Assembly (NCBI RefSeq): GCF_946479715.1
Contig: NZ_CAMLHF010000199.1
Coordinates: 1-10,248, forward strand
Reading direction: 5' to 3'
Source of the DNA: an uncultured Pedobacter sp.
GTDB lineage: Bacteria > Bacteroidota > Bacteroidia > Sphingobacteriales > Sphingobacteriaceae
DNA: 10,248 nt
Shown: in pieces, positions 1 to 5,908 of the stretch
Layout: every line of letters starts with the position of its first letter
Position numbering within the stretch: the stretch's first letter is position 1
Position numbers and translations under genes: made by a program
The notes under the pieces: model-generated
The model's input: the letters and a program-made list of their open reading frames with translations, nothing else
The model's database searches: none
Told to the model about the DNA's origin: nothing

Positions 1-319
1 CGACGGCAGAAGTATCTCGCCTCGTTTCAGCAAAGAAAACAGAGAAGCCAATCAGGCATTACTTGATCTGATTCTTTCTCTTGCAAAAGACAACAACGCT
101 ACCTCTGCACAAATAGCACTGGCCTGGCTCTTAGCTCAAAAATCCTGGATTGTTCCCATACCCGGCACTACAAAATTAAATCGCCTGGTAGAAAACATTG
201 GTGGCGCAAACCTTTCGCTAACTGATGACGCCCTCAGCAGAATAACCGCAGCATTAGCAGCAATCAAAATCTCCGGCGCCCGCTACCCCGCACAATTACA
301 ATCAATAATAGGCAAATAA
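1..319 (+). CDS. Aldo/keto reductase, C-terminal fragment (cut by window edge)
   Basis: This is the C-terminal part of an NAD(P)H-dependent aldo/keto reductase, a cytosolic TIM-barrel oxidoreductase. The frame is read from base 2 and gives 105 residues before TAA at 317-319; the N-terminal two thirds, including the catalytic Asp-Tyr-Lys-His tetrad, lie outside the window. The visible part fits the family well: a PRFSKEN stretch, AQIALAWLLAQ (the helix before the last strand), then IVPIPGTTKLNRLVEN, where the family places its cofactor phosphate-binding loop and helix, then an LTDDALSRI helix and a terminal GARYP. This tail resembles the YakC/YdjG-like AKRs with a conserved G-x-RY near the C-terminus. 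Substrate cannot be told from this fragment. A repeat cluster follows, with no clear terminator. Confidence 0.9.
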   Translation, partial: DGRSISPRFSKENREANQALLDLILSLAKDNNATSAQIALAWLLAQKSWIVPIPGTTKLNRLVENIGGANLSLTDDALSRITAALAAIKISGARYPAQLQSIIGK

Positions 320-345
320 TAGAAACATCACCCGCCCTGGTCTGT

Positions 346-472
346 CGTCATCCTGGTCGATCGTCATCCCTTCCCCGGCCGTCATCCCGACGACTACCTC
401 CGTCATCTCAAACGCAGAGAGAGATCTCTTGAAGTAGCATAACCATAAGATCTCTCCTGTCGTCGAGATGAC
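346..472. repeat. Dispersed palindromic repeat, copy 1, with nested CGTCATC units
   Basis: The core (401-472) is bounded by GTCATCTC at 402-409 and its reverse complement GAGATGAC at 465-472. Inside, GAGAGATCT (419-427) pairs exactly with AGATCTCTC (448-456), so it can form a long hairpin with a roughly 20-nt loop. Upstream, three more CGTCATCC starts lie at 346, 362 and 380, as if element ends had piled up by nested insertion. Bases 391-456 recur at 1001-1066 with 5 differences, and the right end 448-472 recurs at 4893-4917 with one. It is non-coding and resembles REP/MITE-like intergenic repeats. Any role in transcript ends or DNA structure is unproven. Confidence 0.75.
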
Positions 473-554
473 AATTAGCATATTTTTTAACTATTTCTTT
501 TACCGATCGGCATGCAGATTGTTTATATTTATGAGGATAACAAAACATCGTGAT

Positions 555-758
555 ATGGCAACTATTGTAGTACACCCTGAAAAAGATCAACTTAAAGCAG
601 TAAAAGCGTTCTTAAAAGCGTTGAAAGTGCCTTTTGAGGAAAATAAGGGAGAGGAATTACCTGGCCATGTAATCGCTGGATACAAGAGATCACAACGTGA
701 TATAACGGAGGGCCGAGTGTATAAGTTTACAACAGCAGAGGAAATGCTTGGGTTGTAA
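555..758 (+). CDS. Small antitoxin-like protein (67 aa) of an apparently broken toxin-antitoxin pair
   Basis: A 67-residue protein beginning MATIVVHPEKDQ, a short strand followed by a helix (LKAVKAFLKALKVPFEE), then a polar region ending FTTAEEMLGL. This form resembles the small DUF2683-like antitoxin proteins found upstream of RelE/ParE toxins in Bacteroidota. It also parallels the antitoxin at 2412-2627: both have an LKxLK/SLKLM helix followed by an aromatic residue, a Y-containing linker and an FTTA motif near the end. The frame is open back to ATG 468, and ATG 531 is also in frame, but ATG 555 gives the usual MATIVV start. The toxin reading frame follows immediately but is damaged (752-943). 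The gene itself is intact, so it may be expressed as an orphan or act on other toxins. The family is assigned by pattern, not by search. Confidence 0.65.
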   Translation: MATIVVHPEKDQLKAVKAFLKALKVPFEENKGEELPGHVIAGYKRSQRDITEGRVYKFTTAEEMLGL

Positions 759-943
759 AAAAAATCAATATCACACTTCAAAACATTGCCCAGTTCCCTG
801 AAATGTTCAAGGCATCAGAACTGGGAGAAAACATACGAATAGGCTTAATCACAAAACAGTCGTCTGTCCTGTATGAAATTTTGGAAGATGCTATCTTTTT
901 GCATTACTTCTGGGATAATCGTCAGGAACCAATGATACTTTAA
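752..943 (+). pseudogene. RelE/ParE-type toxin remnant with internal deletion and no start codon
   Basis: The frame read here gives VVKKIN, then INITLQNIAQFPEMFKASE and a C-terminal half ending HYFWDNRQEPMIL before TAA at 941-943. The C-terminal half is the familiar end of Bacteroidota RelE/ParE toxins: an FPEMGKASE-like turn, strands, then FFDTRQNP-like residues, here FWDNRQEP. The opening VVKKIN resembles the MVKKINW start common in the same family. About 62 codons remain against the usual 95-100; the missing part is the long helical hairpin between strand 1 and the FPEM turn. There is no ATG, GTG or TTG in this frame at the expected place (GTT at 752), and a stop at 722-724 closes it upstream. 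Overlap with the antitoxin end (stop 756-758) is typical of such operons. It is probably non-functional. Confidence 0.7.
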
Positions 944-961
944 AGATCCAGATATTTCCCA

Positions 962-1066
962 CGTCATCCTTTCCTTGCCGTCATCCTGCCCTCATCATCT
1001 CGACCATCTCCGTCATCTCGAACGCAGAGAGAGATCTCTTGAAGTAGCATAACCATGGGATCTCTC
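962..1066. repeat. Dispersed palindromic repeat, copy 2 (right end missing)
   Basis: Bases 1001-1066 match 391-456 with 5 differences, an offset of exactly 610. CGTCATCC units also precede it at 962 and 979, as in copy 1. The inner hairpin is kept as GAGAGATC (1029-1036) with GATCTCTC (1059-1066), although two changes (GG for AA at 1057-1058) shorten the stem. The outer right arm GAGATGAC seen in copy 1 is absent after 1066, so this copy is truncated or diverged. With copy 1 it brackets the antitoxin/toxin-remnant pair as a direct repeat. Confidence 0.75.
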
Positions 1067-1120
1067 GCAATGCCTCTGCCAATACCCCCCTTCACAAAAC
1101 CATATCTTTTTTCAAAAAAA

Positions 1121-1152
1121 TTTGGACAACCATTTGGTTGCTCTTATATTTG
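1121..1152 (+). promoter_or_regulatory. Bacteroidota-type promoter of the lipoprotein hydrolase
   Basis: TTTG at 1121-1124 and TATATTTG at 1145-1152 are separated by 20 nt. Both match the Bacteroidota primary sigma pattern (TTTG or TTG, 17-23 nt, TAnnTTTG) without mismatch. Transcription would begin near 1157-1160, about 32-35 nt before ATG 1192. The spacer and start point carry the two operator palindromes listed separately, so regulation by steric block is likely. Confidence 0.7.
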
Positions 1153-1168
1153 AGCAACCAAATGGTTG
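1127..1168. promoter_or_regulatory. Double operator: two CAACCA-2-TGGTTG palindromes
   Basis: Site 1 is CAACCATTTGGTTG at 1127-1140 and site 2 is CAACCAAATGGTTG at 1155-1168. Each is a perfect 6+6 dyad with a 2-nt centre, and centres are 28 bp apart. They are also mutually inverted: 1127-1143 and 1152-1168 are 17-bp perfect inverted arms around an 8-nt loop that holds most of the -7 box. Site 1 lies between the -33 and -7 elements and site 2 covers the expected start point, the placing expected for a dimeric repressor. The regulator is not encoded in the window. TetR, MarR or ArsR-type dimers are possible, but the sequence does not decide. Confidence 0.7.
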
Positions 1169-1191
1169 CATTATAACAAATTCCTTATAAA

Positions 1192-2079
1192 ATGAAAAAG
1201 ACAATCGCACATCTTGTTTTAACAGGTCTGATATTATCATCCTGTAACAATACAAACCACTCAGAACAGAACCAAATTCAGGATAAAGAGGCCGCATCTG
1301 TCTCAACTGCTTTCAAAAAGGGCTATTCCGAAGTCAACGGAATCAACATGTACTACGAAATTTATGGAGAGGGTAAGCCACTCGTTTTACTTCACGGTGG
1401 GGGTTCTACTATTCAAACAACATTTGGAAGAGTTATTCCGATGCTGGCTAAACACAGAAAGATTATTGCTGTTGAATTGCAGGCCCACGGAAGAACCAGC
1501 GACAGAGGTAAGGATGCAACCTTTGAACAAGACGCAGACGACGTTGCAACCCTTTTAAAAAATCTGAATATCGACAAGGCAGACTTTTTTGGTTTCAGTA
1601 ACGGAGGAACAACCACTATACAAATAGCCATTCGTCACCCTCAAATTGTAGATAAAATTATTCTGGGCTCTGCACTTTCTAAACGCAATGGAATGCCTGC
1701 ACAATTTTGGGATTTCATGAAACAGGCCAACTTAACAAACATGCCACAAGAACTAAAAGATGCTTACCTGGCAGTAACACCTGATTCTAAAGGCCTTCAA
1801 ATAATGCACGACAGAGACGCAAAGCGCATGGTAAATTTTAAAGACATACCAGACGAACAGATCAAATCCATTAAAGCCAAAACGCTAATCATAATAGGTG
1901 ATAAAGATGTCATAAAACCAGAGCACGCTATAGAAATGAACAGACAGATTGCCAACTCAAAATTAGCCATAATACCAGGCGTACATGGCGAGTACATCGG
2001 CGAAATAACAACCCTAAAATCCAATTCCAAAGAACAAGACTATGTTATTCCAATGATTGAAAGCTTTCTTGACAAATAA
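1192..2079 (+). CDS. Alpha/beta-fold hydrolase, lipoprotein (295 aa)
   Basis: An alpha/beta hydrolase exported and lipid-anchored: a type II signal with lipobox LSSC places the lipidated Cys at residue 18, followed by a flexible Asn/Ser/Gln-rich linker to about 40. The hydrolase domain (about 45-295) shows the oxyanion-loop HGGG at 68-71, nucleophile elbow GFSNGG with Ser136, the acid GDKD with Asp239 as the likely catalytic residue, and His265 in GVHGEY. A cap region of about 60 residues lies between 160 and 225. Family members include esterases, lactonases and C-C hydrolases; the substrate cannot be told. It stands alone: no co-directional partner follows, and the next genes are convergent. 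It has its own promoter with two operator palindromes just upstream (1121-1168), so expression is probably inducible. Confidence 0.9.
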   Translation: MKKTIAHLVLTGLILSSCNNTNHSEQNQIQDKEAASVSTAFKKGYSEVNGINMYYEIYGEGKPLVLLHGGGSTIQTTFGRVIPMLAKHRKIIAVELQAHGRTSDRGKDATFEQDADDVATLLKNLNIDKADFFGFSNGGTTTIQIAIRHPQIVDKIILGSALSKRNGMPAQFWDFMKQANLTNMPQELKDAYLAVTPDSKGLQIMHDRDAKRMVNFKDIPDEQIKSIKAKTLIIIGDKDVIKPEHAIEMNRQIANSKLAIIPGVHGEYIGEITTLKSNSKEQDYVIPMIESFLDK

Positions 2080-2127
2080 CTTTACGGACTAATAAGAAAC
2101 CTATAACCCCTTCTATTCAACGATTTT

Positions 2128-2418
2128 TTAATAGTTTAGAGGGGACTTACTGGTATGCCTCATACGGACTATGCGAATCTGATCTTTTAAGATACGATAA
2201 GAAATACGATAATGATATTTTTCAAAAGCCCTCCAAGCCCCATCATTATCTTTTTTAAACTTATCTTCGGGATGCTTTTCAGGATGTTTAGGCAAATCAA
2301 GGGTTAAATCAATGAGTGTATCCCTAACCATTTTTGCATTTTGCAATGAGTCCAGAGCAATGTACTCATAGGCCTTTTTTAATTCCGCCTTTGCACTATT
2401 ACTCCAAACTACTACCAC
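2128..2418 (-). CDS. Type II toxin, RelE/ParE family (96 aa)
   Basis: The toxin of an intact type II toxin-antitoxin module. Its 96 residues follow the ParE/RelE fold: N-terminal strand VVVWSNSAKAEL, a long helical hairpin (about 12-50), then strands YHYRISYRI and IRIVRMRHTSKSP with Arg71, Arg75, Arg82, Arg85 and Arg87 and the C-terminal RHTSKSP where the family carries its active or binding residues. RelE members cut mRNA on the ribosome and ParE members poison gyrase; this sequence alone does not separate them. Translation starts at GTG (2418-2416), overlapping the antitoxin stop (2414-2412) by 7 nt in total, so it is probably translationally coupled and less expressed than the antitoxin. 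It is convergent with the hydrolase ending at 2079. Confidence 0.85.
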   Translation of the reverse strand: MVVVWSNSAKAELKKAYEYIALDSLQNAKMVRDTLIDLTLDLPKHPEKHPEDKFKKDNDGAWRAFEKYHYRISYRILKDQIRIVRMRHTSKSPLNY

Positions 2419-2627
2419 TTACTAGCTTCGGCCTTTAAATCCGCAGCCGTAGTGAATTCACCACGCTCAATCTCAGCATCACCTTTTTCAAGGTCTTTGT
2501 TATATTGAGCAAGCGTTTGTGGCTTTTCTGTTGTTTGGAAACCAATGTGCATCAATTTCAGCGAACTAATTAACCACTCTCGTTTAGAGGGGTCTTTTAT
2601 TTTGTCAAAGTCAATTACTAGTTCCAT
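2412..2627 (-). CDS. Antitoxin of the ParE/RelE-type module (71 aa)
   Basis: First gene of a two-gene operon with the toxin at 2128-2418. The 71-residue protein begins with a short strand (MELVIDFDKI), continues with a helix (KREWLISSLKLMHIGF), and ends with an acidic, Lys/Glu-rich tail (KDLEKGDAEIERGEFTTAADLKAEASKW). Such tails usually fold on contact with the toxin. Small antitoxins of this kind are widespread in Bacteroidota next to RelE/ParE toxins. Its tail parallels that of the antitoxin-like protein at 555-758 (FTTAADL against FTTAEEM), suggesting related families. Start ATG at 2627 follows an A/T-rich leader; a fair promoter is at 2647-2678. No separate DNA-binding domain is evident, so autoregulation would depend on the N-terminal part or the complex. 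Confidence 0.8.
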   Translation of the reverse strand: MELVIDFDKIKDPSKREWLISSLKLMHIGFQTTEKPQTLAQYNKDLEKGDAEIERGEFTTAADLKAEASKW

Positions 2628-2646
2628 AGAATAAGATTTAATAACA

Positions 2647-2678
2647 CGAATTTACACATAAACATACAAATAAGCAAA
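2647..2678 (-). promoter_or_regulatory. Candidate promoter of the toxin-antitoxin operon
   Basis: On the minus strand TTTG (2678-2675) is followed after 20 nt by TAAATTCG (2654-2647), matching TAnnTTTG at 6 of 8 positions. Transcription would start near 2640, about 13 nt before the antitoxin ATG. The weak -7 match leaves this uncertain. No clear operator palindrome was seen nearby. Confidence 0.35.
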
Positions 2679-2843
2679 GAAGCTGCACTATACCCCCAGG
2701 TTTATTGTTTAATTTTAATTATTCCAAGTTAGTATATTTCTGTATTAGACAATTCTATGCGTTCCATTGTTCAGGATGTGATCAATTCTCCCATGCAACC
2801 ATTCTCTCCCCCATTACGTCCTATTACACAAATACTTACAACC

Positions 2844-3920
2844 ATGAAAGGACCACTAACCATCCTACTACTTTTCACAATCGCAATCGCCTCTGCACAA
2901 TCTGACAAAACAGAGGCGTTTATCGATGCCTACACTAAAAAGAACAATTTCAATGGTACCATTCTGATTACCAAAAAATCCCATGCTGTGTATAAAAAAA
3001 GTTTTGGTCTGTCCGACTTTTCCTTAAACGTTTCGAACAAGCCCGACACCCGATATAAAGTCGCATCAATCACTAAGGCGTTCACCTCCGTACTCATTTT
3101 GCAGCTGGTGGAGCAGGGGAACATAGACCTGGAAAAGCCGATCATCACATATTTACCTGAATACAAAGGGGACGGCGGAAACAAAGTAACCATAAGGCAA
3201 CTACTAAACATGACATCCGGCATGCGCAATATGGATGAAAACGGGTCATCGCTCGAGGGAGTACTAAAGAACGGGCTCCCTCAATATCAGTTACCGAATA
3301 CCTCCGACCAAATGCTCGAAAAATTTTGCAGCATGGAACTTGTAAAAGAACCGGGCAAGGAATTTGACTATAACAATGCTGATTTTATTATTCTGGGAAA
3401 AATCATAGAGAAGCTGAGTGGCAAAAGTTTTAGGAAGGTTTTAAAGGAAAAAATATTGACTCCACTAAGCATGACCAACTCTGGAATGATGGCTCAGGAC
3501 ACAATTGTAAGCGGTCTGGCAAATACTTATTTCTATAGGGATGACATCAAAAAACTAGTGCCAGACCTTCCCGCTTATATCGAAAACTGGTATGCTTCCG
3601 GGGCAATGTATTCCACAGTGGATGATATCCTTATGTTTTCAAATGCTTTGTTCGGTGGAAAACTCCTGAAACCAGAAACATTGAAACAGATGTTCGGCTC
3701 CGGCCTGGGCGAGTATGGCCTGGGTGTATGGGTCTATCTTGATTATAAAATCAACAATAAATTGTATACCATTATTAAAAGACCCGGCAGTATTATGGGT
3801 GCTCAGGCAATGCTTTTTCATATCATGGAAGATGACTCAACAATCATCATTTTAAGCAATACCGGAACAGTCAATATGGATGATTTTGCAGCAAAGCTTG
3901 CAGATAAAATTATGGAATAA
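2844..3920 (+). CDS. Secreted serine hydrolase, beta-lactamase/S12 peptidase fold (358 aa)
   Basis: A periplasmic penicillin-binding-protein-like serine hydrolase (beta-lactamase fold, Pfam Beta-lactamase/class C group). A signal peptide with hydrophobic core TILLLFTIAIA ends in ASA before Gln19. The nucleophile motif SITK is Ser75-x-x-Lys78; LLNMTSGM (121-127) corresponds to the usual LLTHTSG; the second motif YNN is Tyr176-x-Asn178. The third motif, normally HTG, HSG or KTG, appears as RPG (313-315) in IIKRPGSIMGAQ, so it is atypical. Family roles include D,D-peptidase, esterase and beta-lactam hydrolysis; none can be chosen here. I start at ATG 2844 because it gives a proper signal peptide; the frame is open back to ATG 2757, which would add 29 polar residues in front of it. 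It ends before a shared terminator at 4006-4044. Confidence 0.88.
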   Translation: MKGPLTILLLFTIAIASAQSDKTEAFIDAYTKKNNFNGTILITKKSHAVYKKSFGLSDFSLNVSNKPDTRYKVASITKAFTSVLILQLVEQGNIDLEKPIITYLPEYKGDGGNKVTIRQLLNMTSGMRNMDENGSSLEGVLKNGLPQYQLPNTSDQMLEKFCSMELVKEPGKEFDYNNADFIILGKIIEKLSGKSFRKVLKEKILTPLSMTNSGMMAQDTIVSGLANTYFYRDDIKKLVPDLPAYIENWYASGAMYSTVDDILMFSNALFGGKLLKPETLKQMFGSGLGEYGLGVWVYLDYKINNKLYTIIKRPGSIMGAQAMLFHIMEDDSTIIILSNTGTVNMDDFAAKLADKIME

Positions 3921-3950
3921 CCTCCGCATCAAATACTTATCCTCCCCCCG

Positions 3951-3973
3951 TCATCCTGAATTTGTTTCAGGAT
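3951..3973. repeat. GTCATCCTGAA...TTCAGGATC dispersed hairpin repeat
   Basis: ATCCTGAA (3953-3960) and TTCAGGAT (3966-3973) are perfect 8-bp arms around a 5-nt loop, within the widely found intergenic repeat GTCATCCTGAA-x-TTCAGGATC. It lies 30 nt after the serine hydrolase stop. It shares only its GTCATC start with the other repeats here. No U-tract follows, so it is not a canonical terminator. Confidence 0.65.
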
Positions 3974-4005
3974 CCCGTTTGAGCAAGGTACCCTTGGTAA
4001 AAAAT

Positions 4006-4044
4006 AAAACCCTGCAAATAAAATTATTGCAAGGTTTTTCTTTT
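4006..4044. terminator. Bidirectional intrinsic terminator between convergent genes
   Basis: Left arm AAAACCCTGCAA (4006-4017) pairs with TTGCAAGGTTTT (4027-4038) over 12 positions with one C-A mismatch, around a 9-nt loop. The right side runs into TTTTTCTTTT (4035-4044), and the left side is preceded by A-rich sequence that reads as a U-tract on the other strand. It lies between the plus-strand serine hydrolase (stop 3920) and the minus-strand barrel gene (stop 4079), so it can end both transcripts. Confidence 0.75.
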
Positions 4045-4078
4045 ACAGTATATACCAAAGTATACACCAGGAAGAATT

Positions 4079-4681
4079 TTAAAAGATCATGAAGCCGATA
4101 CTAGCCTGAAAGGAACTAGGCCTTGCCTTAAATTCCTTACTCATATTGGTCAAAGCTCCTTCATATTTCAAATCAAGAGTTAATCTGCCAATATCCACAC
4201 CCGCTCCTGCCTGATAACCAATGTTGGATTTGTCGAATCTCCGAAAGGATTGGGATGCCTGTTTCAAAATTGAAGCTTTATCGTTCAATACATAAGAATA
4301 AACACCACCACCAAAAATTCTGAAGGCTAGATCTTCGGAATTTAATAGCTTGTAACCAACCAATACAGGAACTTCAATACTGTTCCATTTGGCTTTTTGA
4401 GCACCAAAGCTGCCATTTTCAATCTTTGATTTTTTCTGGGAGTACAATACCTCACCTTGTAGGTAAAATTGTGAAATGTCTACCCGGGTAAAAATCCCTC
4501 CGTGATAACCCAGTGAATACTTAGCGTCAAGGTTACTCTTAGACAAGGAAAGATTAGAGAAATTTGCGCCTCCTTTAAAGCCAATATGTACCGGGCTTTT
4601 GCTTTGTGATTTTGTTTCATTAGTGATAAATGCAGTACCTATCAAGAGTAGCATTATCAGATTCTTTAATTTTAATTCCAT
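4079..4681 (-). CDS. Outer-membrane beta-barrel protein, PorT/OMP_b-brl_2 type (200 aa)
   Basis: A small outer-membrane barrel. The signal peptide (hydrophobic LIMLLLIGTAFI, likely cut near residue 26 before SKSPVHIG) is followed by FKGGANFSNLSL, the usual first strand of PorT-like or porin family proteins (Pfam OMP_b-brl_2). Alternating hydrophobic strands follow: GYHGGIFTRVDI, FYLQGEVLYSQK, SIEVPVLVGYKL, FRIFGGGVYSYVL, IGYQAGAGVDIGRLTLDLKYEGAL, FQASIGFMIF. The protein ends in Phe, as expected for a barrel recognised by the BAM machinery. Cargo is unknown. Upstream (4721-4773) lies a control block also found before the second barrel gene at 4944-5846, so the two are probably co-regulated, possibly by the LytTR regulator at 7013-7765. 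It converges on the serine hydrolase gene. Confidence 0.85.
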   Translation of the reverse strand: MELKLKNLIMLLLIGTAFITNETKSQSKSPVHIGFKGGANFSNLSLSKSNLDAKYSLGYHGGIFTRVDISQFYLQGEVLYSQKKSKIENGSFGAQKAKWNSIEVPVLVGYKLLNSEDLAFRIFGGGVYSYVLNDKASILKQASQSFRRFDKSNIGYQAGAGVDIGRLTLDLKYEGALTNMSKEFKARPSSFQASIGFMIF

Positions 4682-4720
4682 TTTTATTTGTTTTTATTTT
4701 CCACAAAACAGATAAATTTT

Positions 4721-4773
4721 GCAACGCTACTCAAAATAGTTTGACCAATTGCGGCTATGTATTGACTGCTGGT
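4721..4773 (-). promoter_or_regulatory. Shared control block, copy A (TTGAC repeated at 21 bp)
   Basis: On the plus strand it reads GCAACG (4721), AAAATAGT (4733-4740), TTGACC (4741-4746), TTGAC (4762-4766) and CTGG (4769-4772). Copy B at 5909-5956 has the same elements in the same order; from TTGACC to CTGG the spacing is identical (21 bp between TTGAC copies, CTGG 28 bp after the first). Copy A lies 40-92 nt upstream of the 4681 start codon, in the same orientation relative to its barrel gene as copy B. A direct repeat at two helical turns fits a LytTR-type regulator, which binds paired direct repeats with about 21-bp period. Confidence 0.6.
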
Positions 4774-4826
4774 TAATCTGCGGTTCCTCATCATCCTTAA
4801 CTAGTCACCCGCAACCCTAACCCACC

Positions 4827-4918
4827 CGTCATCCCAAGGAACCGAGGGATCTCTTGGTTATGCAAATCCCTTGCTGCTGCTCCATGATCAAGAGATCTCT
4901 CCTATCGTCGAGATGACG
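4827..4918. repeat. Dispersed palindromic repeat, copy 3
   Basis: The ends are CGTCATC (4827-4833) and its reverse complement GATGACG (4912-4918). Inside, GATCTCTTG (4848-4856) pairs exactly with CAAGAGATC (4889-4897). The right end 4893-4917 matches copy 1 (448-472) with one difference, but the loop (4857-4888) is unrelated. It fills most of the space between the two barrel genes and sits just after the stop of the 4944-5846 gene. Confidence 0.75.
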
Positions 4919-4943
4919 ACAACACCCTACAACAAAACACCGC

Positions 4944-5846
4944 CTAAAACCCAATCTGCAACCCTGCCGAAGCATAAGCAGACGCCTTAAAAGAATACCC
5001 TTTATCCTGAAAAATCGTCTTTAAACTTCTATTCGTTATTTGTGCAGTACGCGTGGCATTTAACCCAAAAGTGAGCGGTATAGAAACACGTTTCCCTATC
5101 CTTATTTCCGGACGTAATCCTAGAACAACATATTGGTGGGTAAATATTTTATCCTTTCCTTCCTGTTCCAATAAGGCCATCTGTCCATTAATCTCCGCTA
5201 CAAAACTTAGTCTTAAGTTTTTATTGACATTGTAGCCTGCCGACATTTCAAGACCATCCTTCAGCGAAACCTTAACCCCATACCGCCCGGATGTGGTCCA
5301 ATTGAGGTAAAAAGCCGGAAATAACATCGGGAATCCGAAAGAGTTATTGATAGCAAGACCACCCCCCAAATCCAGGTTCGGCCTCAAATGACGAATGAAA
5401 ACAACACTAGCGCTAGCCAATGTATTTTTATACCTGATTTGCGACAATTTAGTGCTTGACATAAAAATTCCACCACCTATCCCCGCCTTCAGTGACCATC
5501 TATCATTTAACGGTCGCTGATAATTAAGACTTAAACCAAGATTCAAAATCTCATCAATAACCAATGGCTCAGTAAAATTCCTATTGTTAAGCTTAACATA
5601 TGCCCCGCCTCCGCTAATAGACCACATCGTAGGACGATTTTTCTCATTTAGCTTCATCGATAGGGGAATGTTTATACCCCCCTGATACACCATTGCTGAA
5701 CCTTTACTATTCCCTATCGTCTGACTAGAGTCGCCTTCTGTTACCTGATACTTTGATGTTCCGAAATATTCAGTCTTGAAAAAAACCTGCGCACTGATGT
5801 TTGTACAAGTCACACTTATAAAAACACAAATCAATAATAATCTCAT
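4944..5846 (-). CDS. Outer-membrane beta-barrel protein (300 aa), possibly DUF6268-like
   Basis: A predicted outer-membrane barrel of unknown cargo. The signal peptide MRLLLICVFISVTCTNISA is probably cut before Gln20. The mature part is a run of amphipathic strands, for example MWSISGGGAYVKL, ILNLGLSLNYQRP, WSLKAGIGGGIFM, LDLGGGLAINNSF, YGVKVSLKDGLEMSAGYNV, YVVLGLRPEIRIG, SIPLTFGLNAT, ending KASAYASAGLQIGF with a terminal Phe. The RPLNDRWSLKAGIG turn and overall size recall DUF6268-type barrels, but I cannot confirm that. I start at ATG 5846; the frame is open to 5912, but that would add 22 charged residues before the signal peptide. It is divergent from the LytS/LytTR operon across a 145-bp region that holds control block B, which suggests control by that system. 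Confidence 0.82.
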   Translation of the reverse strand: MRLLLICVFISVTCTNISAQVFFKTEYFGTSKYQVTEGDSSQTIGNSKGSAMVYQGGINIPLSMKLNEKNRPTMWSISGGGAYVKLNNRNFTEPLVIDEILNLGLSLNYQRPLNDRWSLKAGIGGGIFMSSTKLSQIRYKNTLASASVVFIRHLRPNLDLGGGLAINNSFGFPMLFPAFYLNWTTSGRYGVKVSLKDGLEMSAGYNVNKNLRLSFVAEINGQMALLEQEGKDKIFTHQYVVLGLRPEIRIGKRVSIPLTFGLNATRTAQITNRSLKTIFQDKGYSFKASAYASAGLQIGF

Positions 5847-5862
5847 AATTTTAATATATACA

Positions 5863-5879
5863 AGACGTTTTTTACGTCT
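5863..5879. promoter_or_regulatory. Inverted repeat AGACGT-5-ACGTCT before the barrel gene
   Basis: AGACGT (5863-5868) and ACGTCT (5874-5879) are perfect 6-bp arms around five T. It lies 17-33 nt upstream of the 5846 start codon, in the likely 5' leader or start region of the minus-strand transcript. A looser pair, GACGT (5934-5938) and ACGTC (5948-5952), overlaps control block B. It could be an operator or a leader hairpin. Confidence 0.4.
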
Positions 5880-5908
5880 GTTGAGACAAATATCCTGGGG
5901 ATCCCGGC

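Noticed and set aside
346..472. Series of CGTCATC units resembling a short CRISPR-like array
   Set aside because: The units are 7-8 nt with irregular spacing (16, 18, 21 bp) and no constant long repeat; they are ends of palindromic intergenic repeats.
2080..2127. Hairpin terminator between the hydrolase and the convergent toxin
   Set aside because: Only CCCCT/AGGGG arms with poor internal pairing could be found, too weak to list.
2757..2843. Longer start (ATG 2757) of the serine hydrolase
   Set aside because: It would bury the signal peptide behind 29 residues.
4741..4766. TTGAC copies read as sigma-70 -35 boxes
   Set aside because: Bacteroidota primary promoters use TTTG and TAnnTTTG, and the paired TTGAC with fixed 21-bp spacing recurs in block B, which fits a regulator site better.
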